Of a stretch of DNA of 64,000 nt, positions 11,133 through 20,831 are shown piece by piece (position 1 is the first letter of the stretch; every line of letters starts with the position of its first letter). The notes under the pieces are model-generated. The model ran no database searches, had not been told where the DNA came from, and saw nothing but the letters and a program-made list of their open reading frames with translations. The position numbers were made by a program, and so were the translations under genes. Origin of the DNA: Cronobacter universalis NCTC 9529 (GTDB lineage Bacteria; Pseudomonadota; Gammaproteobacteria; Enterobacterales; Enterobacteriaceae); NCBI RefSeq assembly GCF_001277175.1, contig NZ_CP012257.1:1550001-1614000 (forward strand). Reading direction: 5' to 3'.

Positions 11133-12323
11133 TTACAGCACAGCGACGATAGCTTCGCACAACGGCGCCATGTTATCCGGCGTCATGCCCGCCACGTTCA
11201 CGCGCCCGGACGCCACCGCATACACGCCAAACTCTTCACGCAGACGCAGCACCTGTTCTTTGGTCAGGCCGCTGAACGAGAACATGCCGTTCTGTTTGGT
11301 GATAAAGCTGAAATCGCGGTTTGCGCCTTTCTCCGCCAGCGTGTTCACAAACAGCTGACGCATACGCTGGATGCGCTGGCGCATATCGGTCAGCTCCTGT
11401 TCCCAGATGGCGCGCAGGGCGTCGTTGCTGAGAATGGTCGCGACTACTGACGCGCCGTGTGCCGGCGGGTTGGAGTAGTTGGCGCGAATGCAAGATTTCA
11501 TCTGGCTGAAGGCGCGATCCGCGGCGTCGGCATCCGCCGCGACCAGCGTACAGGCGCCGACGCGCTCGTTGTACAGACCAAAGTTTTTGGAGAACGAGCT
11601 CGCGACGATAAGTTCTTTATGCAGGGCGGCAAACGCGCGCAGGCCTTCAGCATCTTCTTCCAGACCGCGGGCGAAGCCCTGGTAGGCGAAGTCAAACAGC
11701 GGCAGCCAGCCTTTTTCGACAGACAGCTTCGCCAGCTGTTCCCACTGATCCAGCGTCGGGTCGATGCCGGTCGGATTGTGGCAGCAGCCATGGAACAGCA
11801 CCACGTCGCCCGCCTGGGCTTCCTGCAGGCTGCTTAACAGGCCGTCAAAGTCGAGCGTGTGGTTCGCCGCGTCGTAGTAGGCATACTCACGCACTTCCAG
11901 CCCGGCGGAATTAAACACGCCTTTATGGTTCGGCCAGCTCGGGTTAGAAACCCAGACGCGTTTGACGTCGGTGTTTTTGGCGAGGAAATCCGCCGCGACG
12001 CGCAGCGCTCCGGTGCCGCCTGGAGTCTGCGCCGTGCGGGCGCGTTTATCGCTGATGATATGGCTGCCTTTGCCGAACAGCAGTTCCTGCGTGCAGCGGC
12101 CAAATTCGGGAATACCGTCAATGCCGAGGTAGTTTTTGGTGGTTTCATTTTCCAGCAGATATTGTTCTGCTTTTTTTACGCTGGTCAGAACCGGGGTCTT
12201 ACCGGTTTCATCCTTGTAAACACCAATGCCTAAGTTAATTTTGGTTGGGCGATCGTCGGCACGAAACAGATCGGCCAGGCCAAGGATCGGGTCGGCTGGG
12301 GCGGCGGTAATGTTCTCAAACAT
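11133..12323 (-). CDS. aspC: Aspartate aminotransferase AspC
   Basis: 396 residues, same length as E. coli AspC. It is a cytoplasmic PLP-dependent class I aminotransferase that interconverts aspartate plus 2-oxoglutarate with oxaloacetate plus glutamate, and also acts on aromatic keto acids. The PLP-lysine motif [15 protein letters not shown] and the [11 protein letters not shown] motif are visible. It is monocistronic, downstream of the ompF terminator and convergent with gloC. The start [20 protein letters not shown] is exactly the conserved N-terminus. Confidence 0.97.
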   Translation of the reverse strand: MFENITAAPADPILGLADLFRADDRPTKINLGIGVYKDETGKTPVLTSVKKAEQYLLENETTKNYLGIDGIPEFGRCTQELLFGKGSHIISDKRARTAQTPGGTGALRVAADFLAKNTDVKRVWVSNPSWPNHKGVFNSAGLEVREYAYYDAANHTLDFDGLLSSLQEAQAGDVVLFHGCCHNPTGIDPTLDQWEQLAKLSVEKGWLPLFDFAYQGFARGLEEDAEGLRAFAALHKELIVASSFSKNFGLYNERVGACTLVAADADAADRAFSQMKSCIRANYSNPPAHGASVVATILSNDALRAIWEQELTDMRQRIQRMRQLFVNTLAEKGANRDFSFITKQNGMFSFSGLTKEQVLRLREEFGVYAVASGRVNVAGMTPDNMAPLCEAIVAVL

Positions 12324-12451
12324 GACGAGGTTCCATTGTGATTTCAGAAGGGAAATTCGCTATCAGGTTAACGGGAGATTTACAAAATGCCAACCGTTTG
12401 CCCGGAAAAGTTACGTGGATCGCAAAAGTTGGCAGAATTTTCTTTTACACA

Positions 12452-12483
12452 TAAAAAAACAGGGCCGAAGCCCTGTTTTTTCG
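12452..12483 (-). terminator. Intrinsic terminator of ompF
   Basis: A CAGGGC (12460-12465) / GCCCTG (12470-12475) stem whose minus-strand loop is TTCG is flanked by an A-run that becomes a T-run on the minus strand. It lies about 25 nt after the ompF stop. Confidence 0.9.
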
Positions 12484-12508
12484 CTATCAGACAACAAGGT
12501 TGTGCTGA

Positions 12509-13603
12509 TTAGAACTGGTAAACGATACCAACACCAGCTTGGTCATCGGTAGATAAACCAGCAGCACGAGTATAATCGTTTGTATCCAGCAGGTTGAAAC
12601 GATATGCTGCATAGACGTTCATATTTTTATTGAAGTAGTACCAAGTACCAACTTCAATATACTTCACGAGATCGTTATCGCCGCCCGTAAAGGTGGCGTT
12701 ATTAGCTGTACGAGCTGACAGGTCTTTACCTTTAGATTGTACGTAGCCTAAAGACGGACGCAGGCCAAAGTCGAATTGGTACTGAACTACAGCTTCGATG
12801 TTTTGAGTTTTGTTAGCAAACTGATCGTCGTTTTCACGAGTCATGTTATGTGATTCGCCGTACATTACCGCAGCATAGAGATTGTTTGCATCATACTTAA
12901 CAGATGTTGCCCAACCATCAGCGCGTTTACCTTTGCCATCTTCCGTTTGTTTAGAAGAACGGTCAGAATTGGTATATGCAGCAGTTACGTTGAAGCCCTC
13001 GCCAAAATCGTAAGCTAAGGAGTAGCTGCCACCATCGCCATTCTGGCGAGAAGTTGCATGGCCATCACCTTCATTTTTACCCTGATACTGCAAACCCAAC
13101 GCCAGGCCGTCAACCAGACCGAAGAAATTACTGTTACGGTAAGTTGCAACGCCATTAGTACGGGCAGTCATGAAATTATCAGTTGCTGCGAGAGAATCGC
13201 CACCCCAGATAACGAACATATCGGTAGACGCCAGAGCATCGTAGAAAGCACCATAATTACGACCATAGTCGAAAGAACCATATTCACCGGCTTTCAGGCC
13301 AGCAAAAGCCAGACGTGTTTTAGTGCCTTGTTTACCTTCCTGAGCGCTCGCATCCATGTTGTATTCCCATTGACCATAACCGGTCAATTGGTCATTAACT
13401 TGAGTTTCTCCTTTAAAGCCGATACGTGCATAAGTAGTATCAGCATTATTAGAGTCACCGTTAGTAGTCCACTGATGCTCACCTACAGCCTTGCCATAGA
13501 AATCCAGTTTGTTGCCGTTTTTGTTATAGATTTCAGCAGCGTTTGCTGCACCGGCTACCAGCAGGGCAGGGATAACCACTGCCAGGATATTGCGCTTCAT
13601 CAT
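12509..13603 (-). CDS. ompF: Outer membrane porin OmpF
   Basis: 364 residues, a 16-strand trimeric general porin. Signal peptide residues 1-22 ([20 protein letters not shown] then NA) and mature [19 protein letters not shown] follow the OmpC/OmpF/PhoE pattern. The loop-3 region contains the [20 protein letters not shown] stretch typical of the constriction loop, and the last residue is Phe, needed for BAM recognition. Position between asnS and aspC plus the preserved leader identifies it as ompF rather than ompC. The ATGATG start follows GAGGGTAATAAATA as in E. coli. Its GC content looks lower than its neighbours, as expected for a highly expressed porin. Confidence 0.95.
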   Translation of the reverse strand: MMKRNILAVVIPALLVAGAANAAEIYNKNGNKLDFYGKAVGEHQWTTNGDSNNADTTYARIGFKGETQVNDQLTGYGQWEYNMDASAQEGKQGTKTRLAFAGLKAGEYGSFDYGRNYGAFYDALASTDMFVIWGGDSLAATDNFMTARTNGVATYRNSNFFGLVDGLALGLQYQGKNEGDGHATSRQNGDGGSYSLAYDFGEGFNVTAAYTNSDRSSKQTEDGKGKRADGWATSVKYDANNLYAAVMYGESHNMTRENDDQFANKTQNIEAVVQYQFDFGLRPSLGYVQSKGKDLSARTANNATFTGGDNDLVKYIEVGTWYYFNKNMNVYAAYRFNLLDTNDYTRAAGLSTDDQAGVGIVYQF

Positions 13604-13790
13604 TATTTATTACCCTCATTGGTTTTTTTGAACACCTGCCACTGCCGTCAATAATTCATTACGGAACTATTGATGAGAGTTTGGTGTCTTTCTGTGTCTG
13701 TCTGGCATCTTTCCATTCATATAATCGTTTCGCTACCCGGAAAGTGCTACAAATGTCTAAATCAGGTAACAAAAAGAAATATTGTGTAAG
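13604..13790 (-). promoter_or_regulatory. ompF promoter, OmpR region and MicF-target leader
   Basis: Read on the minus strand, this region closely resembles the K-12 ompF control region. An OmpR-box-like stretch (about 13744-13779) contains GTTAC, ATTTAGACATTTGTAGCAC and GGGTAGCGAAACG; a TATATGAATGG -10 area lies near 13714-13723. The untranslated leader with CTCATCAATAGTTCCGT (about 13660-13680) and GACGGCAGTGGCAGGTGT is where MicF pairs in E. coli. It implies OmpR/EnvZ osmoregulation and MicF repression. MicF itself is not in the window. Confidence 0.8.
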
Positions 13791-14100
13791 AATTTATTAA
13801 TGAAAGGGAACTTTGTGAGAGACCTCAAATTTATTACTTAAGTGAATAAATTTCGGCCATTCATTTCTTATATATATGAAAACCTTATTATTAATTTAGA
13901 TAAGACGCATTTTTATACAATTGTAAGTAATGTGTGTCTTTTGCAGTACAGGAAGGATGGAAGTCTGGATGTCTGTGGAAGTTGTGTACAAATATGCTAT
14001 AGCGAAGCGGTGCTAAAAATCGCCATCAGATAAGTGATGAATTTTTGTACAGGCAAAAATACAGTGAAACCGTAATAAAAAATGAACAAAACGGGTAGGC
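13791..14100. other. AT-rich gene-free stretch upstream of ompF
   Basis: About 310 bases are strikingly AT-rich compared with the surrounding GC-rich sequence, with runs such as TTATATATATG and TTATTATTAATTTAG. A 63-codon plus-strand frame (13842-14033) has no recognisable similarity or ribosome-binding site. In E. coli the equivalent region holds distal OmpR and IHF sites for ompF, and I infer a similar role. I see no convincing gene in it. Confidence 0.6.
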
Positions 14101-14101
14101 A

Positions 14102-14129
14102 GAAAAAAGGGCCAGCAAGCTGGCCCTCT
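14102..14129 (-). terminator. Intrinsic terminator of asnS
   Basis: A GGGCCAG (14109-14115) / CTGGCCC (14120-14126) stem is followed on the minus strand by a six-T run. It lies just after the asnS stop. Confidence 0.9.
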
Positions 14130-14134
14130 GAGGA

Positions 14135-15535
14135 TTAGAAGTTCGCGTTGCGCGGGGTACGCGGGAAGGGAATGACGTCGCGCACGTTCTGAACGCCGGT
14201 AACATAGGCGATCAGACGTTCAAAGCCGAGACCAAAGCCGGAATGCGGCACGGTGCCGTAGCGGCGCAGGTCGCGATACCACCAGTAGTCTTCTTTATTA
14301 AGACCCATCTCTTCCATACGCGCGTCCAGCACATCGAGGCGCTCTTCACGCTGGGAGCCGCCGATGATTTCACCGATGCCCGGCGCGAGAACGTCCATCG
14401 CCGCCACGGTTTTGCCATCTTCGTTAAGGCGCATATAGAACGCCTTGATGTCTTTCGGGTAGTTTTTAACAACAACCGGCGCTTTAAAGTGTTTCTCGGC
14501 GAGATAACGCTCATGCTCAGACGCCAGATCCACACCCCAGTAGACCGGGTTCTCGAATTTCTCGCCGCACTTCTCAAGAATGGCGACCGCGTCGGTGTAA
14601 TCCACCTGCGCGAAGTCGGCGGAGATGAAACGCTCCAGACGCTCAATCGCTTCTTTATCCACGCGCTCGGCGAAGAACTTCATGTCGTCCATGCGTTCAT
14701 CAAGCACCGCTTTGAAGACATATTTCAGCATCGCTTCCGCGAGACCTGCGACATCGTTCAGGTTAGCGAACGCCACTTCCGGCTCCAGCATCCAGAACTC
14801 CGCCAGGTGGCGGCTGGTGTTGGAGTTTTCAGCGCGGAAGGTTGGGCCGAAGGTATAGACTTTCGACAGCGCGCAGGCGTAAGTTTCGCCGTTCAGCTGG
14901 CCGGAAACGGTCAGGAACGCTTCTTTGCCGAAAAAGTCTTTATCGAAATCGATTTTGCCCTGATCGTCGCGCGGCAGGTTTTCCAGATCCAGCGTCGACA
15001 CGCGGAACATCTCGCCTGCGCCCTCGGTATCCGATGCGGTGATAAGCGGCGTGGAGACCCAGAAGAAACCCTGCTCGTGGAAGAAACGGTGCAGCGCCTG
15101 CGCCAGCGTGTGGCGTACGCGGGCCACGGCGCCTATCAGGTTGGTGCGCGGGCGCAGGTGCGCCACTTCACGCAGATACTCGATGCTGTGGCGCTTGGCC
15201 GCCATCGGGTAGGTATCCGGATCGTCCACCCAGCCGGTCACTTCAACCTGGGTTGCCTGCAGCTCAAAGCTCTGGCCTTCGCCCGGGGATTCCACCACCT
15301 TGCCGGTGACGATAACCGAACAGCCCGTCGTGAGGTGTAAAACCTCTTCATTGTAATTGGGCAGAGAATTATTAATGACAGCCTGTATCGGATCAAAGCA
15401 GGAACCGTCATAAACGGCGAGGAAGGAGATGCCAGCTTTTGAATCTCTTCGGGTACGCACCCACCCGCGCACGGTGACTTCACTGTCAACGGCAACGCGG
15501 CCCTGGAGTACGTCGGCTACAGGCACAACGCTCAT
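14135..15535 (-). CDS. asnS: Asparaginyl-tRNA synthetase
   Basis: 466 residues, the E. coli length. It is a class IIb aminoacyl-tRNA synthetase that charges tRNA-Asn. An N-terminal OB-fold anticodon-binding domain ([20 protein letters not shown], about residues 18-105) precedes the catalytic core. Motif 2 ([20 protein letters not shown]) and motif 3 ([15 protein letters not shown]) are both present. It begins [12 protein letters not shown] at the conserved position and ends PRTPRNANF. It is transcribed alone, with a terminator behind it and pncB upstream on the same strand. Confidence 0.98.
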   Translation of the reverse strand: MSVVPVADVLQGRVAVDSEVTVRGWVRTRRDSKAGISFLAVYDGSCFDPIQAVINNSLPNYNEEVLHLTTGCSVIVTGKVVESPGEGQSFELQATQVEVTGWVDDPDTYPMAAKRHSIEYLREVAHLRPRTNLIGAVARVRHTLAQALHRFFHEQGFFWVSTPLITASDTEGAGEMFRVSTLDLENLPRDDQGKIDFDKDFFGKEAFLTVSGQLNGETYACALSKVYTFGPTFRAENSNTSRHLAEFWMLEPEVAFANLNDVAGLAEAMLKYVFKAVLDERMDDMKFFAERVDKEAIERLERFISADFAQVDYTDAVAILEKCGEKFENPVYWGVDLASEHERYLAEKHFKAPVVVKNYPKDIKAFYMRLNEDGKTVAAMDVLAPGIGEIIGGSQREERLDVLDARMEEMGLNKEDYWWYRDLRRYGTVPHSGFGLGFERLIAYVTGVQNVRDVIPFPRTPRNANF

Positions 15536-15663
15536 AATTTTCTCTCTGGTTAATGGTCAAAAATAACATTTTCCACCCGGACGGGGGGTTATCTATGTTA
15601 CCTGGCATACGCCATCAGACAAGCAGAATTCGCGGTGCGGGAAAAAGAAATCGCAAAGGGCAG

Positions 15664-15690
15664 GGAAAAGCAGGGAGCGCGCGGCTCCCT
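15664..15690 (-). terminator. Intrinsic terminator of pncB
   Basis: AGGGAGC (15672-15678) and GCTCCCT (15684-15690) pair around a 5-nt loop; the minus-strand transcript continues with GCTTTTCC. It is 12-38 nt beyond the pncB stop. Confidence 0.75.
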
Positions 15691-15701
15691 TTGAGAAAAC
15701 A

Positions 15702-16904
15702 TCAGCTTGCTTTACGCACCTGCGGAAGATCGAAGGCTTTGCGCAGCGCGCGGACAAACGCCTTATCGTGACAAATCGTTTTGCCTGGGCTGTCGGAGAG
15801 CTTTGCCACCGGACGGCCATTACACTCAACGAGCTTAATCACGATATTGAGCGGCTTCACGTGCGGGATATCGCAGGTCAGGCGAGTGCCGATGCCAAAG
15901 CCCAGCTTCACGCGGTCGGCGAAGTGGCGATAGAGCTCAATCGCTTTCGCGAAATCGAGGTTATCGGAAAAAATCAGCGTCTTACTGAGCGGATCGATGC
16001 CGAGCTGCTGATAGTGCGCGATGGCTTTCTCGCCCCACTGCACCGGGTCGCCGGAGTCGTGGCGCAGGCCCTGATAACGGCCAGCGAATTCCGGGCCGAA
16101 ATCGCGCAGGAAGGCGTCCATCGTAATGCAGTCGGTCAGCGCAATGCCGAGCATATCCGGGTATTCGTCAAGCCACGCCTGCAGCGCCGCAATCTGGCTG
16201 TTCGCGAGATCGGGGCTGATTTGCTGATGGGCCTGGAACCATTCGTGGGCCTGCGTGCCCATTGGAGTCAGGGAGAGACGGCGGGCGAGATCGTAGTTGC
16301 TGGTGCCGATAAACCATGGCTCCAGCTTGAGACGCTCGACAATCGCCTGCTGAACGTCGCGGGAGAAACGGCGACGGGTGCCGAAATCCATCAGACGGAA
16401 AGCGCTTAAATCGAGCCCGTCGGTCATCGCGCGGAAATCATTGAGTTTGACTTCAAGATGCGCCAGCGCCTGATCGACGCTCGCTTCCGGGGAGCGGTAG
16501 CGGTGCACCAGCTCGCTTATCACGGCCAGCAGCGGCACTTCCCACATGATTACTTCGCGCCACGGGCCGCTTAAGCGGATATCAAGCTTGCCGCCGTCGT
16601 TGCGGATCTGCACCTGCGTCGGATCATAACGGAACGTTTTCAGCCACTGGAGGTAATCGGGCTTGAAAAACGGCAGGCCGGAGAGCCACTGATACTCCGC
16701 GTCAGAGAGCGCCAGATGCTGCATGGCATCGACCTGTTCGCGGATAGCGTCAGCATAGATGCCCAGCAGATCGTCACCCCGGCAGCGAAATTCCGCTGCG
16801 ACATGCACGTCATAATAGTGGTGAAACACCGCCTGCTGCATATGCAGCTTATAGGCGTCCGTATCCAGCAGCGATTGCAATAGGGGGGAAGCGTATTGTG
16901 TCAT
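15702..16904 (-). CDS. pncB: Nicotinate phosphoribosyltransferase PncB
   Basis: 400 residues, same as E. coli, starting [20 protein letters not shown] at 16904. An in-frame ATG at 16919 would add five residues not seen in homologues. PncB converts nicotinate plus PRPP to nicotinate mononucleotide with ATP hydrolysis, the entry step of NAD salvage. Conserved features include the [10 protein letters not shown]-terminus, [12 protein letters not shown] and RHDSGDP, and [16 protein letters not shown] at the C-terminus. It is divergent from pepN. I could not identify a NadR box in the upstream 266 bases. Confidence 0.97.
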   Translation of the reverse strand: MTQYASPLLQSLLDTDAYKLHMQQAVFHHYYDVHVAAEFRCRGDDLLGIYADAIREQVDAMQHLALSDAEYQWLSGLPFFKPDYLQWLKTFRYDPTQVQIRNDGGKLDIRLSGPWREVIMWEVPLLAVISELVHRYRSPEASVDQALAHLEVKLNDFRAMTDGLDLSAFRLMDFGTRRRFSRDVQQAIVERLKLEPWFIGTSNYDLARRLSLTPMGTQAHEWFQAHQQISPDLANSQIAALQAWLDEYPDMLGIALTDCITMDAFLRDFGPEFAGRYQGLRHDSGDPVQWGEKAIAHYQQLGIDPLSKTLIFSDNLDFAKAIELYRHFADRVKLGFGIGTRLTCDIPHVKPLNIVIKLVECNGRPVAKLSDSPGKTICHDKAFVRALRKAFDLPQVRKAS

Positions 16905-17170
16905 GGTGCGAACTGGCATCCTCTCACAGGCGCGTATCTATCAGTGGCATAAGCAGATAAAGACGCAGGAGTATACCCTGATTATCGGTTTATTGAAGCA
17001 GGATCACAACACAACCGGCGAGGCGGGTCGATGGCAATTTGTGCCGCATGTTACTTAAATGTAGCAATCTGCGCGGTAGCTGCTGAAAAGTGAAAGATTC
17101 TGCGTGGCAACATTAACGCAACAGGAATAGACTGGAGACGTAACCATACGGACCCTGGATAAGGTTTTTT

Positions 17171-19783
17171 ATGACTCAACAGCCACAAGCAAAATACCGC
17201 CACGACTACCGTGCGCCGGATTACCTGATTACCGACATTGATCTGACCTTCGACCTCGACGCCGCCAGAACGCGGGTCACTGCGGTCAGTCAGATCAACC
17301 GCCGTGTGGCGGAGAACGCGCCGCTGCGTCTGGACGGCGAAGACCTTACCCTGATCTCGGTCGAGGTGGATGGACAGCCCTGGACGCATCACCGCCTGGA
17401 AGAGGGCGCGCTGGTGCTGGAAAACCTGCCGGAGCGCTTTACGCTTAAAATCGTCAACGACATCAACCCGGCGGCGAACACCGCGCTGGAAGGCCTGTAT
17501 CAGTCAGGCGAGGCGCTCTGCACCCAGTGCGAAGCCGAAGGCTTCCGTCACATCACCTGGTATCTGGATCGACCGGATGTGCTGGCGCGCTTCACCACAA
17601 AAATTATCGCCGATAAAGCGAAATACCCCTATTTGCTCTCCAACGGCAACCGCATGGCGCAGGGCGAGCTGGAAGATGGCCGCCACTGGATGCAGTGGGA
17701 AGATCCCTTTCCGAAACCGTGCTACCTGTTTGCGCTGGTGGCGGGTGATTTTGACGTGTTGCGCGATACCTTCACCACCCGTTCCGGTCGCGACGTGGCG
17801 CTGGAGCTCTATGTGGATCGCGGCAACCTGGATCGCGCCGGCTGGGCGATGACCTCGCTGAAAAACTCCATGAAGTGGGACGAAGAGCGCTTCGGCCTGG
17901 AATACGATCTCGACATCTATATGATTGTCGCGGTGGATTTCTTCAACATGGGCGCGATGGAGAACAAGGGGCTTAACGTCTTTAACTCCAAGTTCGTGCT
18001 GGCGCGCGCTGAAACCGCGACGGATAAAGACTATCTCAATATTGAACGCGTTATCGGCCACGAATATTTCCACAACTGGACCGGCAACCGCGTCACCTGC
18101 CGCGACTGGTTCCAGTTGAGCCTGAAAGAGGGGCTGACCGTCTTTCGCGATCAGGAGTTCAGCTCCGATCTCGGCTCCCGCGCCGTTAACCGCATCAGCA
18201 ACGTGCGTACCATGCGCGCAATGCAGTTCGCCGAAGACGCAAGCCCGATGGCGCACCCGATTCGCCCGGACATGGTCATTGAGATGAATAACTTCTACAC
18301 CCTGACCGTGTACGAAAAGGGCTCCGAAGTCATCCGCATGCTCCATACGCTCCTTGGCGAAGCGAATTTCCAGAAAGGGATGCAGCTCTACTTCGAGCGT
18401 CACGACGGCAGCGCCGCCACCTGCGACGATTTCGTTCAGGCGATGGAAGACGCGTCGAATGTCGATCTTTCACATTTCCGCCGCTGGTACAGCCAGTCCG
18501 GTACGCCAATTGTCACCGTGCAGGATGATTACAATCCACAGACCGAGCAGTACACGCTGACGTTAAGCCAGCGCACGCCGCCGACGGCGGATCAGCCGGA
18601 AAAACTGCCGCTGCATATTCCGTTCGATATCGAGCTGTATGACAACGAAGGCAAGGTTATCCCGCTGCAAAAAGACGGGCATCCGGTGCACCATGTGCTG
18701 AACCTGACGCAGGCGGAGCAGACGTTCGTCTTTGATAACGTTTACTTCCAGCCGGTGCCGTCGCTGCTGCGCGAATTCTCCGCGCCGGTGAAGCTGGAAT
18801 ATAAATGGAGCGACCAGCAGTTAACGTTCCTGATGCGCCATGCGCGTAACGATTTCTCGCGCTGGGATGCGGCGCAGAGCCTGCTGGCGACTCATATCAA
18901 GCTCAACGTCGCGCGCTACCAGCAGCAACAGCCGCTGTCGCTGCCGCTGCATGTGGCAGACGCTTTCCGCGCGATCCTGCTTGACGAAACCATCGATCCG
19001 GCGCTGGCGGCGGAGATCCTGACGCTGCCGTCGCAAAATGAGATCGCGGAGCTGTTCCAGACCATCGATCCGCAGGCCATCGCGGCGGTGCACGACGCGC
19101 TGACCCGCACGCTGGCGACCGAGCTTGCCGATGAACTGCTGGCGGTCTACAACGCGCATAAACTCACCGGCTACCGTATCGATCACGCGGATATCGGCAA
19201 ACGCGCGCTGCGTAACACCTGCCTGCATTATCTGGCGTTTGGCGACGCGCAGCTGGCCGACAAGCTGGTCCGCGCCCAGTATCACGACGCGGACAACATG
19301 ACCGACGCGCTGGCCGCCCTGGCGGCGGCCGTGGCGGCGCAACTGCCGTGCCGCGATACGCTGCTCGCCGAGTATGATGACAAGTGGCATCACGATGGTC
19401 TGGTGATGGATAAGTGGTTTATGTTGCAGGCGATGAGCCCGGCGAAAGCGGTGGTGAGCAAGGTTCGCGCGCTGCTGGAGCACCGTTCCTTCAGCCTCGG
19501 CAACCCGAACCGCGTGCGAGCGCTGGTGGGCGCGTTCGCCACTAACAACCCGGCGGCGTTCCATGCCGAAGATGGCAGCGGCTACCGCTTCCTGGTGGAT
19601 ATGCTGATTGAGCTGAATACCCGCAACCCGCAGGTGGCGTCGCGTCTGATTGAGCCGCTGATCCGTCTGAAGCGTTATGACGAAAAACGTCAGGCGCTGA
19701 TGCGCGCGGCGCTGGAGGAGCTGAAAGCGCTGCCGAAGCTGTCCGGCGATCTGTATGAGAAAGTGAGCAAGGCGCTGGCGTGA
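17171..19783 (+). CDS. pepN: Aminopeptidase N
   Basis: 870 residues, same length as E. coli PepN. It is a cytoplasmic M1 zinc aminopeptidase with broad specificity that performs much of the late-stage protein turnover. The exopeptidase motif GAMEN is at residues 261-265 and the zinc motif HEYFH at 297-301, followed by the downstream glutamate in LKEGLTVFRD. N-terminal beta domain, catalytic domain and a long C-terminal helical domain are all full length. Starts at ATG 17171 after AAGG. It is divergent from pncB, with REP-like repeats directly downstream and no clear intrinsic terminator apart from those palindromes. Confidence 0.98.
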   Translation: MTQQPQAKYRHDYRAPDYLITDIDLTFDLDAARTRVTAVSQINRRVAENAPLRLDGEDLTLISVEVDGQPWTHHRLEEGALVLENLPERFTLKIVNDINPAANTALEGLYQSGEALCTQCEAEGFRHITWYLDRPDVLARFTTKIIADKAKYPYLLSNGNRMAQGELEDGRHWMQWEDPFPKPCYLFALVAGDFDVLRDTFTTRSGRDVALELYVDRGNLDRAGWAMTSLKNSMKWDEERFGLEYDLDIYMIVAVDFFNMGAMENKGLNVFNSKFVLARAETATDKDYLNIERVIGHEYFHNWTGNRVTCRDWFQLSLKEGLTVFRDQEFSSDLGSRAVNRISNVRTMRAMQFAEDASPMAHPIRPDMVIEMNNFYTLTVYEKGSEVIRMLHTLLGEANFQKGMQLYFERHDGSAATCDDFVQAMEDASNVDLSHFRRWYSQSGTPIVTVQDDYNPQTEQYTLTLSQRTPPTADQPEKLPLHIPFDIELYDNEGKVIPLQKDGHPVHHVLNLTQAEQTFVFDNVYFQPVPSLLREFSAPVKLEYKWSDQQLTFLMRHARNDFSRWDAAQSLLATHIKLNVARYQQQQPLSLPLHVADAFRAILLDETIDPALAAEILTLPSQNEIAELFQTIDPQAIAAVHDALTRTLATELADELLAVYNAHKLTGYRIDHADIGKRALRNTCLHYLAFGDAQLADKLVRAQYHDADNMTDALAALAAAVAAQLPCRDTLLAEYDDKWHHDGLVMDKWFMLQAMSPAKAVVSKVRALLEHRSFSLGNPNRVRALVGAFATNNPAAFHAEDGSGYRFLVDMLIELNTRNPQVASRLIEPLIRLKRYDEKRQALMRAALEELKALPKLSGDLYEKVSKALA

Positions 19784-19800
19784 TGGGCTGAAGTGGGGTG

Positions 19801-20043
19801 GTGGGTGCGCTGCGCTTACCCACCCTACGGGGTTTTGTGGTGGGTGCGCTTATGCTTACCCACCCGACATAACACCCTGTCGGCATTGTAGGGCGGGTAA
19901 GCGTAAGCGCACCCGCCTTTCTTTTATGGATAACGAATCACCCCACCTTTACCGCCCGCACTGGCGCAGGCGTTTTACGCATTACTCGGTTCAATACCTG
20001 CGCTTCCAGCATTGTAGGGCGGGTAAGCGTAAGCGCACCCGCC
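19801..20043. repeat. Cluster of REP-like palindromic repeats between pepN and ssuB
   Basis: Four related units of about 28-31 bp. Two are in one orientation (GTGGGTGCGC...CTTACCCACC, around 19801-19827 and 19839-19866). Two identical units are in the opposite orientation (GTAGGGCGGGTAAGCG then TAAGCGCACCCGCC, 19888-19917 and 20014-20043). Each has an imperfect palindrome able to form a hairpin. They resemble the bacterial interspersed mosaic elements found downstream of enterobacterial genes, which stabilise or end transcripts and can bind gyrase or IHF. The second forward unit is part of the 126-bp tandem duplication. Confidence 0.8.
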
Positions 20044-20134
20044 TTTCTTTTATGGATAACGAATCACCCCACCTTTACCGCCCGCACCGGCGCAGGCGTT
20101 TTACGCATCACCCGGTTCAATACCTGTGCTTCCA
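19883..20134. repeat. 126-bp tandem duplication including the ssuB 3' end
   Basis: Bases 19883-20008 and 20009-20134 are two direct copies of the same 126-bp unit. Each contains a REP-like palindrome, a short TTTCTTTTATGGATAACG spacer and the last 71 nt of ssuB. By eye they differ at only four positions (19961/20087, 19983/20109, 19986/20112 and 20001/20127). All four lie in the ssuB-derived part and none in the 55-nt non-coding part. The 20009-20134 copy supplies the real end of ssuB. Confidence 0.9.
19938..20008 (-). pseudogene. Vestigial duplicate of the ssuB C-terminal coding end
   Basis: Read in the corresponding frame, this encodes the same 23 C-terminal residues as SsuB ([20 protein letters not shown] then KVG) and a TGA stop. 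It has no start and lies behind the true ssuB stop. The four differences from the real end (GCG/GCA, CGA/CGG, GTA/GTG, CCA/CCG) are all third-position synonymous changes. Confidence 0.8.
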
Positions 20135-20831
20135 GCTCCGCCAGCCGCGGCGTACCGTGGTGACGCGGATGTGGCAACTCCACGTCCATATCGAGCCCAA
20201 TTTTCCCGTCTTCGATTAACAACACCCGCTCCGCCATCGCCACCGATTCGCTCACGTCATGCGTCACCAGCAACACCGTAAAACCGTGCTCGCGCCACAG
20301 CGACACAATCAGTTCCTGCATCTCCAGGCGCGTCAGCGCATCCAGCGCGCCGAGCGGCTCATCAAGCAGCAACAGGCCGGGGCGATGAATCAACGCGCGC
20401 GCCAGCGCCACGCGCTGCTTTTGTCCGCCGGAAAGCGCGGCGGGCCAGTCGTTCGCGCGGTCGGCCAGGCCTACTTCTTCCAGCGCCCGGCGCGCCGCAG
20501 GCTGCCAGTCGCCTGTAAGCCCCAGCCCGACATTATCCAGCACCTTTTTCCACGGCAGCAGCCGCGCATCCTGAAACATCATGCGCGTATCCTCGCGCAC
20601 GTCGGCAAGCGGCGCGTTCCCGGCGCGCAGTTCTCCGCCGTCTGGCGTTTCCAGCCCGGCGAGCAGGCGCAGCAGCGTGCTCTTGCCGCCGCCGCTGCGC
20701 CCGACTACCGCCACAAACTGCCCGGCGGGAATATGCAGATCCAGCGCGTTAAGGATGATCTTCGCGCCGTAGCGTTTGGTCACGCCTTCCAGCAGCAGCG
20801 GCGTTCCCTGGTTGAGTCGTGATGTCGTCAT
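20064..20831 (-). CDS. ssuB: Aliphatic sulfonate ABC transporter ATP-binding protein SsuB
   Basis: 255 residues. It is the ATPase that powers the SsuABC importer of alkanesulfonates. Walker [10 protein letters not shown] is at residues 44-52, the signature is [14 protein letters not shown] and Walker [13 protein letters not shown], followed by the H-loop VTHD. It is the last gene of ssuEADCB; its start overlaps ssuC by 4 nt, suggesting translational coupling. Its 3' 71 nt are duplicated just downstream. The operon responds to sulfur starvation through Cbl/CysB in E. coli. Confidence 0.97.
   Translation of the reverse strand: MTTSRLNQGTPLLLEGVTKRYGAKIILNALDLHIPAGQFVAVVGRSGGGKSTLLRLLAGLETPDGGELRAGNAPLADVREDTRMMFQDARLLPWKKVLDNVGLGLTGDWQPAARRALEEVGLADRANDWPAALSGGQKQRVALARALIHRPGLLLLDEPLGALDALTRLEMQELIVSLWREHGFTVLLVTHDVSESVAMAERVLLIEDGKIGLDMDVELPHPRHHGTPRLAELEAQVLNRVMRKTPAPVRAVKVG

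Noticed and set aside
13842..14033. 63-codon frame in the AT-rich region upstream of ompF
   Set aside because: No ribosome-binding site, no similarity, and AT-rich sequence of regulatory type.
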